Shown: positions 5,749 to 7,278 of the stretch, piece after piece | Numbering within the stretch: the stretch's first letter is position 1 | Layout: every line of letters starts with the position of its first letter | Source of the DNA: Clostridiales bacterium | Lineage (GTDB): Bacteria > Bacillota > Peptococcia > Peptococcales > Peptococcaceae | Length of the DNA stretch: 7,278 nucleotides | Direction: 5' to 3' | Assembly: GCA_003343815.1 (NCBI GenBank) | Contig: QAKL01000050.1 | Location: forward strand, 1-7,278 | The notes under the pieces: model-generated | Seen by the model: the letters and a program-made list of their open reading frames with translations, nothing else | What the model was told of the DNA's origin: nothing | The model's database searches: none | Program-made: the position numbers and the translations under genes

Positions 5749-6981
5749 ATGGCTAATGTAAACGAAGAAGCAGTAAAATTACATGCAGAGCATCACGGTA
5801 AAGTCGCAGTCGTCAGCAAAGTACCGCTCAAAACTGCGGAGGATATGACTTTGGCTTATACCCCCGGTGTTGCCGAACCGTGCCGTTTGATCAATAAAGA
5901 TGTAGAAAAAGTTTACGAATACACCAATAAAGGCAACTTTGTTGCTGTCGTGACCGACGGTACCGCAGTTTTGGGATTAGGCGATATCGGGCCTGAGGCT
6001 GGTATGCCTGTCATGGAGGGTAAAGCCGTTTTGTTTAAAACATTTGCAGGCGTAGATGCTTTCCCGATTTGCGTAGGCACTAAAGAAGTAGACGAAATCG
6101 TGCAGTTGGTAAAATGGCTCGAGCCTACCTTTGGCGGCGTAAACTTAGAGGATATTTCCGCTCCGCGCTGCTTTGAAATCGAGAGAAAGCTGAAAGAATG
6201 CACCAATATCCCGATTTTCCACGATGACCAGCACGGCACCGCCATTATCACCATGGCTGCAGTCACTAATGCCTGCCGTATCGTCGGCAAAAATTTAGGC
6301 GATATTAAAGTCGTCATCAACGGCGCCGGTGCCGCAGCAATCGCTATCGTGAAACTGCTTTTGAGCATGGGTATTAACAACGCCATTTTGGTTGACCGCA
6401 AAGGCGCAATTTACGAAGGCCGTGAGGGCTTGAATCCTGCTAAAGAAGAAATCGCCAAACGCACCAATTTAGAGCACAAAAGCGGCTCTTTGGCTGATGT
6501 AGTGGTGGGCGCAGATGTCTTTATCGGCGTATCCGCTCCCGGCGTCTTGACCGGAGAAATGGTGAAAACCATGGCGAAAGACCCGATTATCATGGCTATG
6601 GCTAACCCTGTACCGGAAATCATGCCTGACGAGGCTAAAGCCGCAGGTGCGGCTGTTGTCTGCACCGGACGCAGCGATTTCCCCAATCAGGTTAATAACG
6701 TTTTGGCATTCCCCGGTATTTTCCGCGGCGCTTTGGACGTGAGAGCGACCGACATCAACGAAGAGATGAAAGTTGCCGCCGTTTATGCTTTGGCTGATAT
6801 GGTCGGCGATAAACTTTCTCCGGAATTTGTTATTCCCTCGGCGGTCGATCCGGCCGTCGCTCCCGCTGTGGCTAAAGCTGTAGCAAAAGCCGCTATCGAA
6901 AGCGGTGTCGCTCGTGCGAAAGATGTCACTCCGGAAATGGTAGCCGAAAACTGCCGCAAAATGATGACCTTGGATAAATAA
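5749..6981 (+). CDS. Malic enzyme, short form (malate dehydrogenase, oxaloacetate-decarboxylating)
   Basis: This 410-residue cytoplasmic enzyme interconverts L-malate and pyruvate + CO2 with NAD(P). It is the short bacterial form without the phosphotransacetylase-like C-terminal domain of E. coli MaeB. The N-terminal domain shows YTPGVAEPC with Tyr37 as the likely general acid, VVTDGTAVLGLGDIGP (68-82), Lys92 in EGKAVLFK as the likely base, and metal ligands around Glu134-Asp135 (NLEDISAPR) and Asp159-Asp160 (FHDDQHGTA). The Rossmann domain has GAGAAA at 192-197. ILVDRKG (213-219) ends its second strand with an Asp, which mildly favours NAD over NADP. MANPVPEIMP (284-293) and GRSDFPNQVNN (307-317) complete the site. 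It is the last gene of the operon, linking fumarase-derived malate to pyruvate; a stem-loop terminator follows. Cofactor preference is inferred only weakly. Confidence 0.94.
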   Translation: MANVNEEAVKLHAEHHGKVAVVSKVPLKTAEDMTLAYTPGVAEPCRLINKDVEKVYEYTNKGNFVAVVTDGTAVLGLGDIGPEAGMPVMEGKAVLFKTFAGVDAFPICVGTKEVDEIVQLVKWLEPTFGGVNLEDISAPRCFEIERKLKECTNIPIFHDDQHGTAIITMAAVTNACRIVGKNLGDIKVVINGAGAAAIAIVKLLLSMGINNAILVDRKGAIYEGREGLNPAKEEIAKRTNLEHKSGSLADVVVGADVFIGVSAPGVLTGEMVKTMAKDPIIMAMANPVPEIMPDEAKAAGAAVVCTGRSDFPNQVNNVLAFPGIFRGALDVRATDINEEMKVAAVYALADMVGDKLSPEFVIPSAVDPAVAPAVAKAVAKAAIESGVARAKDVTPEMVAENCRKMMTLDK

Positions 6982-6993
6982 TCATACAGACGC

Positions 6994-7017
6994 AAACGGC
7001 TGCTTTGGCGGCCGTTT
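6994..7017 (+). terminator. Rho-independent-like terminator of the malic enzyme operon
   Basis: AAACGGCTGC (6994-7003) pairs with GCGGCCGTTT (7008-7017) around a TTTG loop: ten base pairs with one G.U and a G+C-rich centre. It starts 12 bases after the malic enzyme stop. The following sequence, CGTGTGTTTAG, is only moderately T-rich, so some read-through toward tuf is possible. Confidence 0.82.
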
Positions 7018-7064
7018 CGTGTGTTTAGATAAGGTAAAAAAGATTTAAAGAAATGGAAAAACCA

Positions 7065-7093
7065 TTGACAATATCGGGCAAATGGTTTACAAT
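7065..7093 (+). promoter_or_regulatory. tuf: Strong sigma-A-type promoter of tuf
   Basis: A perfect -35 hexamer, TTGACA (7065-7070), is followed after exactly 17 bases by TACAAT (7088-7093), one mismatch from the -10 consensus. Transcription should start near 7100, giving a leader of about 93 bases before the EF-Tu start codon. Such near-consensus strength suits a highly expressed translation factor. It lies between the upstream terminator and tuf, making tuf an independent transcription unit. Confidence 0.88.
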
Positions 7094-7104
7094 ATAGCAT
7101 GTAT

Positions 7105-7153
7105 GAGTATAGGACTCGAGAGAGTATTTATGCTCAAATGAGTATTTGTACTC
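7105..7153 (+). repeat. Three tandem GAGTAT mini-hairpins in the tuf leader
   Basis: Three related short palindromes occur at 17-18 base intervals: GAGTATAGGACTC (7105-7117), GAGTATTTATGCTC (7122-7135) and GAGTATTTGTACTC (7140-7153). Each can form a small stem: four bp GAGT/ACTC in the first, five bp with one T.G in the second, and five bp in the third. The third extends to eight bp with flanking bases 7137-7156. Loop sequences differ while the arms are kept. They lie wholly inside the predicted untranslated leader of tuf. I know of no named element with this form. Confidence 0.6.
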
Positions 7154-7176
7154 GTTAATTTTAGATGATTATTTTT

Positions 7177-7184
7177 GGGAGGAG
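7177..7184 (+). promoter_or_regulatory. tuf: Ribosome binding site of tuf
   Basis: GGGAGGAG ends eight bases before the ATG at 7193. An out-of-frame ATG at 7186 (Met-Lys-Asn-Gly-stop) sits too close to this site to be a good start. The 7193 ATG opens the unmistakable EF-Tu N terminus, so it is the true start. Confidence 0.88.
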
Positions 7185-7192
7185 TATGAAAA

Positions 7193-7278
7193 ATGGCTAA
7201 ACAAAAGTATGAGCGTACCAAACCGCATGTTAACATTGGTACCATCGGTCACGTTGACCACGGCAAGACCACCACTAC
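7193..7278 (+). CDS. tuf: Elongation factor Tu, N-terminal 28 codons (runs off the window)
   Basis: The first 28 residues start MAKQKYERTKPHVNIGTIG and continue into the G1 GTP-binding loop GHVDHGKT (residues 19-26), the canonical EF-Tu N terminus. EF-Tu delivers aminoacyl-tRNA to the ribosome as a ternary complex with GTP. The gene has its own near-consensus promoter and a leader with tandem hairpins. It follows a metabolic operon rather than fusA of the str operon, at least on the visible side. It may therefore be a solitary or second tuf copy. Only the 5' end is visible, so completeness cannot be judged. Confidence 0.96.
   Translation, partial: MAKQKYERTKPHVNIGTIGHVDHGKTTT

Noticed and set aside
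5913..6401. 162-codon open frame on the - strand inside the malic enzyme gene
   Set aside because: It lies fully opposite a clear malic enzyme coding region, has low-complexity Ser/Thr/Pro/Ala content typical of antisense shadows, and shows no recognisable domain.
7186..7200. Four-codon frame (Met-Lys-Asn-Gly-stop) overlapping the tuf start
   Set aside because: Its ATG is only one to three bases from the ribosome binding site, too close for efficient initiation, and it is out of frame with EF-Tu.
1..7278. CRISPR array, insertion sequence, prophage, tRNA or toxin-antitoxin genes
   Set aside because: No regularly spaced long repeats, transposase-like frames, terminal inverted repeats or tRNA-like folds were found; all long frames are housekeeping genes or their shadows.

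Overview
This window reads as an ordinary chromosomal stretch of an anaerobic, low-to-moderate G+C Firmicute. The best guess is a Negativicutes bacterium close to Phascolarctobacterium or Acidaminococcus. The guess rests on strong GGAGG-type ribosome binding sites, a Bacillus-type di-heme cytochrome b in complex II, an oxygen-sensitive two-subunit class I fumarase, and the grouping of succinate, fumarate and malate enzymes. It is inference; a database search would be needed to fix the genus. All genes lie on the + strand.

Layout. Positions 1-630 hold the 3' end of rpsA (ribosomal protein S1, last two S1 domains), closed by a long hairpin terminator. A 353-base intergenic region follows. It contains an extended -10 candidate, a dyad overlapping it and an unexplained short open frame. 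Positions 984-6981 carry six genes in tight order with gaps of 14-91 bases: sdhC, sdhA and sdhB (three-subunit succinate:quinone oxidoreductase/fumarate reductase), fumarase alpha and beta subunits, and a short-form malic enzyme. The only larger internal gap (sdhB to fumarase alpha, 91 bases) holds a long G.U-containing RNA hairpin. A strong stem-loop after the malic enzyme probably ends the operon. A near-consensus sigma-A promoter then drives a separate tuf (EF-Tu) gene, whose first 28 codons are in the window. Its leader of about 90 nt contains three tandem GAGTAT-type mini-hairpins.

How the genes work together. The six-gene operon encodes a continuous route succinate <-> fumarate <-> malate <-> pyruvate + CO2. 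Complex II exchanges electrons with the quinone pool and malic enzyme exchanges them with NAD(P). The route could run reductively, making succinate from pyruvate with fumarate as electron sink, or oxidatively, making pyruvate and NAD(P)H from succinate. The sequence alone does not give the direction. No mobile element, CRISPR array, tRNA, rRNA or phage gene was seen. I found no convincing undescribed protein system; the least-explained parts are the three RNA/regulatory regions (upstream of sdhC, between sdhB and fumarase, and the tuf leader).
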